Below, one piece after another: positions 33,144 to 40,907 of a stretch of DNA of 52,110 nucleotides. The position numbers and the translations under genes are program-made. Below the pieces are notes generated by a model that saw nothing but the letters and a program-made list of their open reading frames with translations, did not search any database and was not told the origin of the DNA. The stretch is from positions 1 to 52,110 of the forward strand of contig CAYYVQ010000015.1 of assembly GCA_964475205.1 (NCBI GenBank). Reading direction: 5' to 3'. The DNA is from CAYSRM01 sp964475205. GTDB taxonomy: Bacteria; Verrucomicrobiota; Kiritimatiellia; UBA8416; CAYSRM01. How positions within the stretch are numbered: position 1 is the first letter of the stretch; each line of letters starts with the position of its first letter.

Positions 33144-33941
33144 ATGCCGCAAATGCCGATCAGAAATTCTGAAAAAGAATGGGAACGTCTGGGACAAAGC
33201 GACCCCTACTACGGGGTCGTCAGTATGGATAAATTCCGACGAAACAATATGAAAGAGTCGGACAGGCAGGATTTTTTCAGATCCGGCCATAACCATATCG
33301 CTTTTATTATAAACACCATCCACGAGAAGATAGACCCCCAATTCAAACCTCGCAGGGCCCTGGACTTCGGTTCGGGAGTGGGACGCTGCGCAATACCCCT
33401 GGCGAGCTACGCCGAACAGGTAGTCGGAATGGATGTTTCACCTTCTATGCTCGAAGAAGCCCGAGCCAACTGCGCGAAGCTGGGCGTTGACAATATCGAG
33501 CATATGCTCGGCGACGGCGATTTGAAATCCCTGCAGGAGGGTTTCGACCTCATCCACAGCTTTATAGTCTTCCAGCATATCCGCCCCTCAAAGGGAGAGA
33601 AGATCATCCGCGGAATGATGGACAAGCTGAATCCCGACGGTGTGCTGGCGCTTCAACTGCTCTATGCCAGGGAGGAACCCGGACTGATAAAGCTTCTGGG
33701 GTGGTTGAGGATCAGAATTCCGCTGGTTCACAACTTCGCCAATCTCTTTTACGGCAAAAAATTCAGCGAGCCGCTGATGGAGAAAAACTGTTACAACCTC
33801 AACCGCATAATGCATATCGCGCATAATTCCGGCTGCGGCAACGTCTTAGCAATGTTCCAGGGGAAGGGGCGACTGAAGAACATTCTGATATTCGTACAGA
33901 AAAAGCATCAGGAAGTGCCCTACGATGCCTTTTATGAATAA
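33144..33941 (+). CDS. SAM-dependent methyltransferase
   Basis: This class I methyltransferase has about 265 residues. Motif I is RALDFGSGVGRCAIPLASYA, followed by VVGMDVSPSMLEEARANC with the acidic residue that holds the ribose of SAM, and DLIHSFIVFQHIRP. GGAG lies close to the ATG at 33144; an ATG at 33153 is at better spacing. Its end overlaps the following barrel gene. The acceptor is unknown, but the neighbours suggest an envelope molecule. Confidence 0.8.
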   Translation: MPQMPIRNSEKEWERLGQSDPYYGVVSMDKFRRNNMKESDRQDFFRSGHNHIAFIINTIHEKIDPQFKPRRALDFGSGVGRCAIPLASYAEQVVGMDVSPSMLEEARANCAKLGVDNIEHMLGDGDLKSLQEGFDLIHSFIVFQHIRPSKGEKIIRGMMDKLNPDGVLALQLLYAREEPGLIKLLGWLRIRIPLVHNFANLFYGKKFSEPLMEKNCYNLNRIMHIAHNSGCGNVLAMFQGKGRLKNILIFVQKKHQEVPYDAFYE

Positions 33942-34737
33942 AAAGCAAACGGATAAATGCATTAACATATCACTTGCGGCCACGCTTGTGATAGCGGCGG
34001 GGCTGATCTTCCCTCGCTCGGTTCAGGCCCAGGAAACAAGGCGGATCGAAACTATCCTGGAGGCGCCGGAACTGATCAGACAACAAGCAAAAGAATACAT
34101 GATCGCTTACCGGGAAGTAAGAAAACAACACCTCGCCGACCATCTCGAGATAGGCGCGAGAATAAGCCGTTTCAGACTGAAAAAATCAAAAAAACAGGAA
34201 TTCGACAAAGACGGCAAATTCATCGGCGGATTTCTCGGCAGCATTGATGAAATCGATGAACAACAGGATTATTCGCCAACCCTCTACCTGCGCTATAATA
34301 TCAATAAAAACTTCGGGTTGGAGCTCGGCTGGGACAGATTCGACATACAAACAAGAACATACTATGACACCAGCGACGGAGACTTCGAGTACTCCGGCTT
34401 CAGTTTTCTGCTGCGCGGCCGCTATCCCAATGAGACGACTTTCACACCCTATGCCTCGCTCGGGTGGAGCCTCCTGGGCGGCGATGTCGACTACAACCCG
34501 GAATGGCATGACAACGGCCGCCGCAATCTCTACCCCGACGACACTATAGCTTTCTCGCTCGGCCTCGGCTGCGAGTTCGAGCTCGCCCCGAACTGGAGAG
34601 CCGATATGGGCTTGCGGATGATTAGAGCCGATTTTGATGTCGAATACAAGCTGGCCGCAGAGCGCACCAGCCGCGGCAGCTTCAACTTCCCGCTGGACAA
34701 TACGACCGTCCATGCAGGAATCAGCTACTACTTCTGA
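33934..34737 (+). CDS. Outer-membrane beta-barrel protein
   Basis: This exported protein of about 267 residues has an N-terminal signal peptide (INISLAATLVIAAGLIFP, cleavage likely after VQAQ or nearby). A helical stretch follows, then alternating strands of a small barrel: YSPTLYLRYNINKNFGLELG, YSGFSFLLRGRYP, TPYASLGWSLLGG, AFSLGLGCEFEL, ending in GISYYF with the C-terminal aromatic residue used for barrel insertion. The fold resembles OmpW/OmpA-like barrels. ATG at 33934 is chosen over 33925. It overlaps the methyltransferase gene by 8 bp. Confidence 0.75.
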   Translation: MNKKQTDKCINISLAATLVIAAGLIFPRSVQAQETRRIETILEAPELIRQQAKEYMIAYREVRKQHLADHLEIGARISRFRLKKSKKQEFDKDGKFIGGFLGSIDEIDEQQDYSPTLYLRYNINKNFGLELGWDRFDIQTRTYYDTSDGDFEYSGFSFLLRGRYPNETTFTPYASLGWSLLGGDVDYNPEWHDNGRRNLYPDDTIAFSLGLGCEFELAPNWRADMGLRMIRADFDVEYKLAAERTSRGSFNFPLDNTTVHAGISYYF

Positions 34738-34739
34738 TT

Positions 34740-37208
34740 GTGAGAGAAGACAACACAAACCTGCTCAGAAGGAAATGGCCTCCGGCTGCCAAAGCCATCA
34801 CAGCGGTCCTGCCGGTCTTGCTGGCGCTGGCGTTTCTGCTCCGCTCCTGCGGACTATCGCACGATCTGGACCAGGGTAATGTCTACCATCCCGACACACC
34901 TAAACAGATCTATGCCGTCCAACGTTTTCTGGAAGGCGAGTATCAGTTTAAGACCGGCAATATCAACTATGACGGCTATCCCTTCTTCAATAGCCGTTTA
35001 ATTGAGCTGTCGGTTCGAGCGTTTCTAAAAACCGGCAACCTGTTTCGAGCCCATATAGGCATCGATGAGCCGATGACTGTGCCGGACAGCCTCACGCTCT
35101 TGCTGATGACAAGAATGTTGAACGTATTGTTTTCGACCGCAACGGTACTGCTGGGTTTCTTGATCGCGCGGCGAGTCTTCTGCAACGGCGCCGCACTGGC
35201 TGCGGCGGCCCTGATGGCAATTTCCCCCCTGGCAGTAATCACCTGCCATGATGCTATGAGCGATTCTACTGCGATATTCTTCGCCGTATCGGCGGTTTAC
35301 TTCGCAGTGCGCATCTTTCAAAAGGGGGCATGGAGCGACTATCTGTTTGCCGGCCTGGCGATCGCGTTCTCGTTTTCAGCCAAATATCACGGTGCCATTG
35401 CTCTGCTGCCTTGTCTGCTGGCACATGCAATGCGCCAACGGACGATCAAGCGGATTTTCCAGAAGAGTGCGCTTATGCACCTGGCGCTGCTGGGAGGCGC
35501 AGGACTGGTTGGTTTCATTTTCGCCACACCCGCTTTCATGGCTAAACCTCTAGTAACCATCGGGAACATAATAACCTTTTTCAGATACACCTCCAATTTC
35601 GGAATGCGGCCAGAGCTGGAGGCTCTCTCGCTACCGGCCCGCTGGTGGTTCGGGCTCACTCACAACCTGCCCGATTTCTACAAATTGCTCAGTCCCCCCA
35701 TATTCCTGTTACTGATCCCCTTGACAATCTACGAGTTGCGACGAAGACCGGCAACAGCCCTGATAGCCTCAGTTCCACTGCTGTACATCTTTGTGGCGGT
35801 CCCCTTTAAACCTCTTACTCACCCGCAATACCACGGGATGGCCATTACCCTTTTGTTCGTGCTGACGGGGGGAGCGCTGGCAGATATGTGGAAAGCCGGG
35901 AAATCACGCATTGCGGCAAAAATTGCCACACTGTCTGCGATGACGATTGCAGTTTATTTGCTCGCCGTCCAGACTCACGAGGCCAATTTCTATTACCAGT
36001 GCCGGGACACTCGCCTGATCGCAGACTACTGGCTTAAAGATAACGTGCCCGAGTCCTTTCAAATCGCCGCAGGACACTACACCCTGACCTACACACCGCC
36101 AGAAGTCGCAAATCCCCTCGGACGCGTAATGCTTTCTTCAAATTTCCGGCCGCACCGTCCGCCAGTGAAAACAGCGCTCAGGACGCGCATCGACCTGAAA
36201 GACAACAACTACGAACTCTTTCGCAATCCGGTCATCACCACCTATGTGCACGACAGCGCATGGCTGAGCGGCAGGCCTCGCCCGCCGGTTTATCTCGCTG
36301 TTGCCACCCCGCACAGCCGCTACCCCATTCTCACTGAGACTGACAGCTTACTGAGAACCCCGCGCGTTTTCGACCTGGCTCCAGGCGTGAACAAACACCG
36401 CGTAATTTTTTCACAGCAAAAGCTGGAAGAAATTATCGTTATCCACCGCAATGCAGGCTCGCAAAGCGAGCTGATTCTCGATATCGGCAAAGACAAGCAG
36501 AAAATCAAAATGGCTCCGTTCGAGTCCGGCTTCACTATCTGCAAACCCCGGCGCACGGCTTTGCGAGCCAGGCCGAACCGCTATGTCTACGAAGTTGCCG
36601 TCAAATCTGCGAACAGCTTCTGCGATCTTAGACTAGCCATGAGCGAGGAAAACAAGGGGGTCGCGCTTTTCCAGATCGGACGTTTCCGGGAATGTCTGCC
36701 ATATCTGCAATCAGCCTACGCAAAGGCGCCCTCGCCCACCCTCGCATCGATGATAATCGAAGCGGCCGCTGTCGGCGACAACACAATCAAAAACCGCGAA
36801 GCAACAATACAAATGGCTGACCTTTTCCAAGAGACCGAATGGAACAGCCAAAGACTCCTCGAACATTATAAGATAGCGCCTGAGTATCTTGAGTCGCTTC
36901 CCTATCTCGAGCTAGGAATCGACGACATGCAGAAAATAGAAGAAGGATTGCTACAGAGTCGAATCATATTCCTTCCGCCCGGGGTTTACCGCGTTCAAAC
37001 CGGAGGCATCAATCAATCGGCAGCGCACGAGATCGAAATTCGCGATGAGCAAACGGGAAAAGATCTGATGTTGAAGGGCAAACTATTCGAGACGGATCGC
37101 GACACATTCGCATTCAGGATCAAAATCGCAGGCGCTGTTGAAGAAAATCCAAAGATCAGCATTCGCCCTGCCATCATTCCCAGCATTCGATTTATACCCG
37201 GCGCTTGA
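34740..37208 (+). CDS. GT39/PMT-like membrane glycosyltransferase with C-terminal extension
   Basis: This protein of about 822 residues starts with GTG two bases after the barrel gene stop. About ten to twelve helices fill residues ~15-420. The first outer loop has NVYHPDTPKQIYAVQRFLEG, close to the HPDE loop of protein mannosyltransferase relatives, so a lipid-linked sugar donor is likely. The soluble C-terminal half (~430-820) has beta-rich and helical parts that I do not recognise. Just after its stop there is CGGGTTAACCC, similar to the end of other repeats here. Confidence 0.68.
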   Translation: MREDNTNLLRRKWPPAAKAITAVLPVLLALAFLLRSCGLSHDLDQGNVYHPDTPKQIYAVQRFLEGEYQFKTGNINYDGYPFFNSRLIELSVRAFLKTGNLFRAHIGIDEPMTVPDSLTLLLMTRMLNVLFSTATVLLGFLIARRVFCNGAALAAAALMAISPLAVITCHDAMSDSTAIFFAVSAVYFAVRIFQKGAWSDYLFAGLAIAFSFSAKYHGAIALLPCLLAHAMRQRTIKRIFQKSALMHLALLGGAGLVGFIFATPAFMAKPLVTIGNIITFFRYTSNFGMRPELEALSLPARWWFGLTHNLPDFYKLLSPPIFLLLIPLTIYELRRRPATALIASVPLLYIFVAVPFKPLTHPQYHGMAITLLFVLTGGALADMWKAGKSRIAAKIATLSAMTIAVYLLAVQTHEANFYYQCRDTRLIADYWLKDNVPESFQIAAGHYTLTYTPPEVANPLGRVMLSSNFRPHRPPVKTALRTRIDLKDNNYELFRNPVITTYVHDSAWLSGRPRPPVYLAVATPHSRYPILTETDSLLRTPRVFDLAPGVNKHRVIFSQQKLEEIIVIHRNAGSQSELILDIGKDKQKIKMAPFESGFTICKPRRTALRARPNRYVYEVAVKSANSFCDLRLAMSEENKGVALFQIGRFRECLPYLQSAYAKAPSPTLASMIIEAAAVGDNTIKNREATIQMADLFQETEWNSQRLLEHYKIAPEYLESLPYLELGIDDMQKIEEGLLQSRIIFLPPGVYRVQTGGINQSAAHEIEIRDEQTGKDLMLKGKLFETDRDTFAFRIKIAGAVEENPKISIRPAIIPSIRFIPGA

Positions 37209-37236
37209 AATTCGGGTTAACCCCCGGAAGCCGTAT

Positions 37237-39882
37237 TCACCTCGGCCACAAGACCATACGCCCAAGCAGAAGGTTCATCGCGTACTCCTTTTCGCGGTAT
37301 TCAAGCTTCAGCGCCTTGTCAGAATTGATGACAATCTCGGCCATGCTTTGACCATCTTCAGCTTTCGAAAGCGGAACTGATATCCACTGCCAATCACCCG
37401 GTGACAACATGCATGACGAGGCCGTAGAATCCGTGCCTGCATTCAATGCTACCTCGCCTTCAAGTTCTTCAGGAACCACGGCGAACAACAACAGGTAATC
37501 CGCAGCAACCGCAGGAGGCAGGATGCGCGCGCCGCGGAGGGCCCAACGCGCAGTATAATCCGTCAAATATGCTGAAACCTGCTCAGTTTCGCTTTCAAAC
37601 GAAAGCGGACTGCTCGTTGCGGAGCTTAATGGAAGCACCTGTGCAAGCATAAGCGCCTGGCCAAAAGCCGTCTTAAAAGCCATTGGGCTTTGGACATCCC
37701 CTTTTGCAATCCGGGCGCAACGCCACCGGCCACCAAGGTCAAACAAAGCCAGGGGAACCTCGGCGCCATCGGCCCTTCGTAAAAAAACCTTGTCATTTGG
37801 AACCGAAGTCTCACCGCTGTCCAGAAAGATTGCCAACAGTCCTTTGCATTCGCGGAAATCGAACTGGTCTGTATCAAACCGGAAATGAGCGTATTGCTCT
37901 GCAGGCACGGGATATGCATGCACTTCAACATCAGACTTCCGCACACAAAACCCGAAATCGACCATCCCCATATTCCCCTCTCCGACCGTCAGAGTCTGCG
38001 GATCCTCAAGCTGATTCTCCAATACAAGCGGGCTCTTGCGCAGGCGCATCCGGTAAAGCCTTGGCCTGAGATGCCATCTTTCAACACTGTCCGGGCAGGC
38101 TCCGTGGGCATCCGCCAGGCGATGTCCGGCGTAAGCGCCCTGCCACACCTGATCGAATTTGAAATGCCGGCTTCGAGGCTTATAGTTGAAAGGTGTCAGG
38201 AAGTATGCGTTTTTTTCAGGCAACCTTGACATGATTCCCCGCCAGTTCTTCAAAGCCCTCGAATAGTTCAGAGTGAATTCGTTGTCAAGCCCCAGTCCGG
38301 GTATACCAAAACCGTACCTCAGCGGCGTTCCGATGCGAGGATATTCAACCAGCAGCAGCGAAGATTCGTCTAAACCGTTTGACTCCACCATATCGGCATA
38401 GAAATCGGCCAGACCATCGTAGTCAGTATTAAGAAAAAGCTGTGTCCGGGAAAAAAACTGGGAAAGAACAATGAGTATGGCAGCCACTGCCGGAAGCGCC
38501 GACTGCCATCTCGGGATTACGCAACCTGAAAGCATACAGGCAAAAAACAGGCCCAGCACCAGGAAACTTGTCTGATACAATATAAAATAGCGGGCTCCGT
38601 ACATGTATGTTGTGACAACATAGCCTATGCAGACTCCCGGCAGAAGAAGCGCCAAAACCAGTCGTCGCAGCCGCATCTTGCGGTCCGCGTGATAAAATAT
38701 CGCCCATATCCAACCCGCGAGCGAAAGCGCTGTAAACGGCAGTGTCATCAGGCGGGCAAACCCCGACAGATCGGCAAAGTTGAAAAGGTTGAAATACCTG
38801 GAGCCCTCGCCGCCAGAGGTTGCTGCCAGGGTAATTGCAGCGGCGGCAACAACCGTTAGCGCTATTCCCGCCAGACGATCATGCCTTTCAGCCAGTTTAT
38901 TAAAACTGGATAGCCATCCCCTTCTTCCGCAATACCATGCCCCTGCGAGCGCTGCGCAAAGCGCCGCATTAACAGGCAACCACAGCCTGACAAGCTCAAG
39001 ACAGACCCCTCTCATCCCGTACCAGTCCACCAGATACGCCATCTGCAAAATAAAGCCCCAGACAAAAACAGCCAAAGCCAGGATAAACCCGGCGTATCTC
39101 CTCTGTCCCAAGGCAAGCTTCCAAAAAGCACAAGCCAGGACAGGAATTATTGCCATGAAAGCAGTAGCATGCATAAATACAGACAGCCCGAATGCAACCG
39201 CGCTTATAAAAAGAGATATGGCGCGCCGGGATTCTCTGTTAATTGATTGCAGAAAAAAAAACAGGCCCGCAATAACAAAAAAGGCAGCCGGAATTTCAGC
39301 CCTGACATAACGGCCATGCCAGAATACAATCGGACTGGACAGGTACAAAATCAAGGCCAGCGCCCCCGAACGCCTGTCGCCAACAAAAAGCCGCCCCAGA
39401 GAGGCCATGGCTATGCCGGTCATCAAAGCTATGACAGGCGTTACATAAAGAGCAGCGCCGGTTCCGCCCAGCGCAATAGCCGCAGCGAGCAACACAGGAA
39501 ATCCAACCTGAAACCAGGGACCTTTTGCGGATGCAGTCTGCCCGCGTATTCGCAAGGCATGAAAAAGTGTTTGGATCCCCTCGCCGTGGCCGTAGTAGAA
39601 AAAGTCCTTTCGCGCCTCGGAATCAACCATCCCGAGCAATTCATCATCGATATTAAATGAATCATTGTGCAGATAGGCTGAGGCCGAGTTCAGGTAGGCG
39701 CCATGATCGTCGCCGCCCATGATGTCCTCGTGCGGGCGCATCAAGGCAACAGCAAAAACAACGCTCACAGCCAGGAATGCCGCCTTGTATATGAACCCGG
39801 TATTTCGAAGGGTTTCCCTTAGAAGCAAAGCCGCAAACAAACATGCGACCAAAGCAAGCAGTATTGAGGCCGCGAGAATCAT
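37237..39882 (-). CDS. GT-C-like membrane protein with C-terminal soluble domain
   Basis: This protein of about 881 residues has about twelve helices in the first ~480 and a soluble C-terminal part. The first outer loop reads IMGGDDHGAYLNSASAYLHN, an acidic GT-C-type loop. YVRAEIPAAFFVIAGLFFFL follows a helix in the way seen in GT39-like proteins. The C-terminal region has beta-sandwich-like alternation. Its 3' end faces the preceding GT-C gene, 28 bp away. It is the fourth large GT-C-like gene of this locus; the substrate is unknown. Confidence 0.65.
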   Translation of the reverse strand: MILAASILLALVACLFAALLLRETLRNTGFIYKAAFLAVSVVFAVALMRPHEDIMGGDDHGAYLNSASAYLHNDSFNIDDELLGMVDSEARKDFFYYGHGEGIQTLFHALRIRGQTASAKGPWFQVGFPVLLAAAIALGGTGAALYVTPVIALMTGIAMASLGRLFVGDRRSGALALILYLSSPIVFWHGRYVRAEIPAAFFVIAGLFFFLQSINRESRRAISLFISAVAFGLSVFMHATAFMAIIPVLACAFWKLALGQRRYAGFILALAVFVWGFILQMAYLVDWYGMRGVCLELVRLWLPVNAALCAALAGAWYCGRRGWLSSFNKLAERHDRLAGIALTVVAAAAITLAATSGGEGSRYFNLFNFADLSGFARLMTLPFTALSLAGWIWAIFYHADRKMRLRRLVLALLLPGVCIGYVVTTYMYGARYFILYQTSFLVLGLFFACMLSGCVIPRWQSALPAVAAILIVLSQFFSRTQLFLNTDYDGLADFYADMVESNGLDESSLLLVEYPRIGTPLRYGFGIPGLGLDNEFTLNYSRALKNWRGIMSRLPEKNAYFLTPFNYKPRSRHFKFDQVWQGAYAGHRLADAHGACPDSVERWHLRPRLYRMRLRKSPLVLENQLEDPQTLTVGEGNMGMVDFGFCVRKSDVEVHAYPVPAEQYAHFRFDTDQFDFRECKGLLAIFLDSGETSVPNDKVFLRRADGAEVPLALFDLGGRWRCARIAKGDVQSPMAFKTAFGQALMLAQVLPLSSATSSPLSFESETEQVSAYLTDYTARWALRGARILPPAVAADYLLLFAVVPEELEGEVALNAGTDSTASSCMLSPGDWQWISVPLSKAEDGQSMAEIVINSDKALKLEYREKEYAMNLLLGRMVLWPR

Positions 39883-39958
39883 TGCCCGACCTTCATACTC
39901 CCATCATTAAAAATCGCCACGCGACACGCCTGTTCTCCCGCCGCCAGCGGCCCTGAAA

Positions 39959-40564
39959 TCACTTCCTTCTCTCCACAATCACATGGCAACTGACCAAGCC
40001 GGCTCCAATACCCAACTGGTCCTGGGTGGCTAAAACAGCGCCCTCAACCAGCGGATTCCATCCGTCCTCAAAAATGTCAACCCGTTTCATGTCCTTGACG
40101 CCCTCAACATCTGCCATCCAGAACATCCGGCGACCGTGATCCAATGTAGTGACAGGCGTCCGGGCAATGTGCAACCCGCCTTTACGGACAATGGTGTTTA
40201 CATCAACCCCGCGCGTGCTGCCGTCCGGATTGACGACCTGACCCCATCCGGCGGATGGATACTCTCCCCAATAGTCCCCGCCGTGATTCTCTCTAAACTG
40301 CAATAATGTGCCGTCGTTGAAAACAAACTCATATTTCACCAGCACCGGATCAGGAACGTATTCTCCGGCCAGCGGCACCGTATCGATTGAAACAGCGGCC
40401 CTTGCAGGCCCCGAAGTTTCCACCGCAGAGGCCCCATCGTCCTGCGAGATCTCATCGGGAGTATTCAAAGAATCTCCCGATTCGCTATCGTCGATCTCGC
40501 AGCCCGCAACCAGAAGAAGCGCAACAAGAAACGGTAATAACAATTGGATTCGTTTTGTATTCAT
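39959..40564 (-). CDS. Predicted lipoprotein of unknown function
   Basis: This protein of 201 residues has a lipoprotein signal: LLPFLVALLLVAGCEI with the lipobox cysteine at ~22. An acidic, low-complexity linker follows (residues ~23-50), then a compact domain with KYEFVFNDGTLLQFRENHGG and WGEYPSAGWGQVVNPDGS. I do not recognise the domain. AGAGGA lies about 11 bases before the ATG. It is probably anchored to a membrane facing the periplasm or surface. Confidence 0.7.
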   Translation of the reverse strand: MNTKRIQLLLPFLVALLLVAGCEIDDSESGDSLNTPDEISQDDGASAVETSGPARAAVSIDTVPLAGEYVPDPVLVKYEFVFNDGTLLQFRENHGGDYWGEYPSAGWGQVVNPDGSTRGVDVNTIVRKGGLHIARTPVTTLDHGRRMFWMADVEGVKDMKRVDIFEDGWNPLVEGAVLATQDQLGIGAGLVSCHVIVERRK

Positions 40565-40907
40565 ATTTATAAGTATCCTCTGTCTTTAATTGATAATGAA
40601 AAAATTGCATACAATCCAACTGATTAATATTATACATACTGCCCGCAAAAAGTCCAGGCAGAAATCATCCGGCAAATCCTTATAACAAAAGCCGATGACA
40701 TCGTTTATTTGGTTTTGTGTTATGTTTATACAACTTCGCGGGTGATTATGTGTTTGCTTTTTATCGTTTCGGGCTTTATCATTAATTCAACTTTGCACCT
40801 CAACTTCAAATTAAGCAAATTTAACCTCGGATTAAAAGTGATGCGCAAGATATGGCTTCCAGAAAGCCATTTTGAAAGCACAGGCGAACAGGTCAGGTCA
40901 TAAACAT
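40565..40907. other. Divergent intergenic region, 343 bp
   Basis: This is the most AT-rich gap in the window and separates the lipoprotein gene from the first FG-GAP gene. I see no repeat family member and no confident promoter. A plus-strand open frame at 40709-40903 has no recognisable features and runs into the FG-GAP leader. Confidence 0.5.

Noticed and set aside
40709..40903. Plus-strand 64-codon open frame before twin 1
   Set aside because: It lies in an AT-rich gap, has no ribosome-binding site and no recognisable features. It overlaps the leader of the FG-GAP gene.
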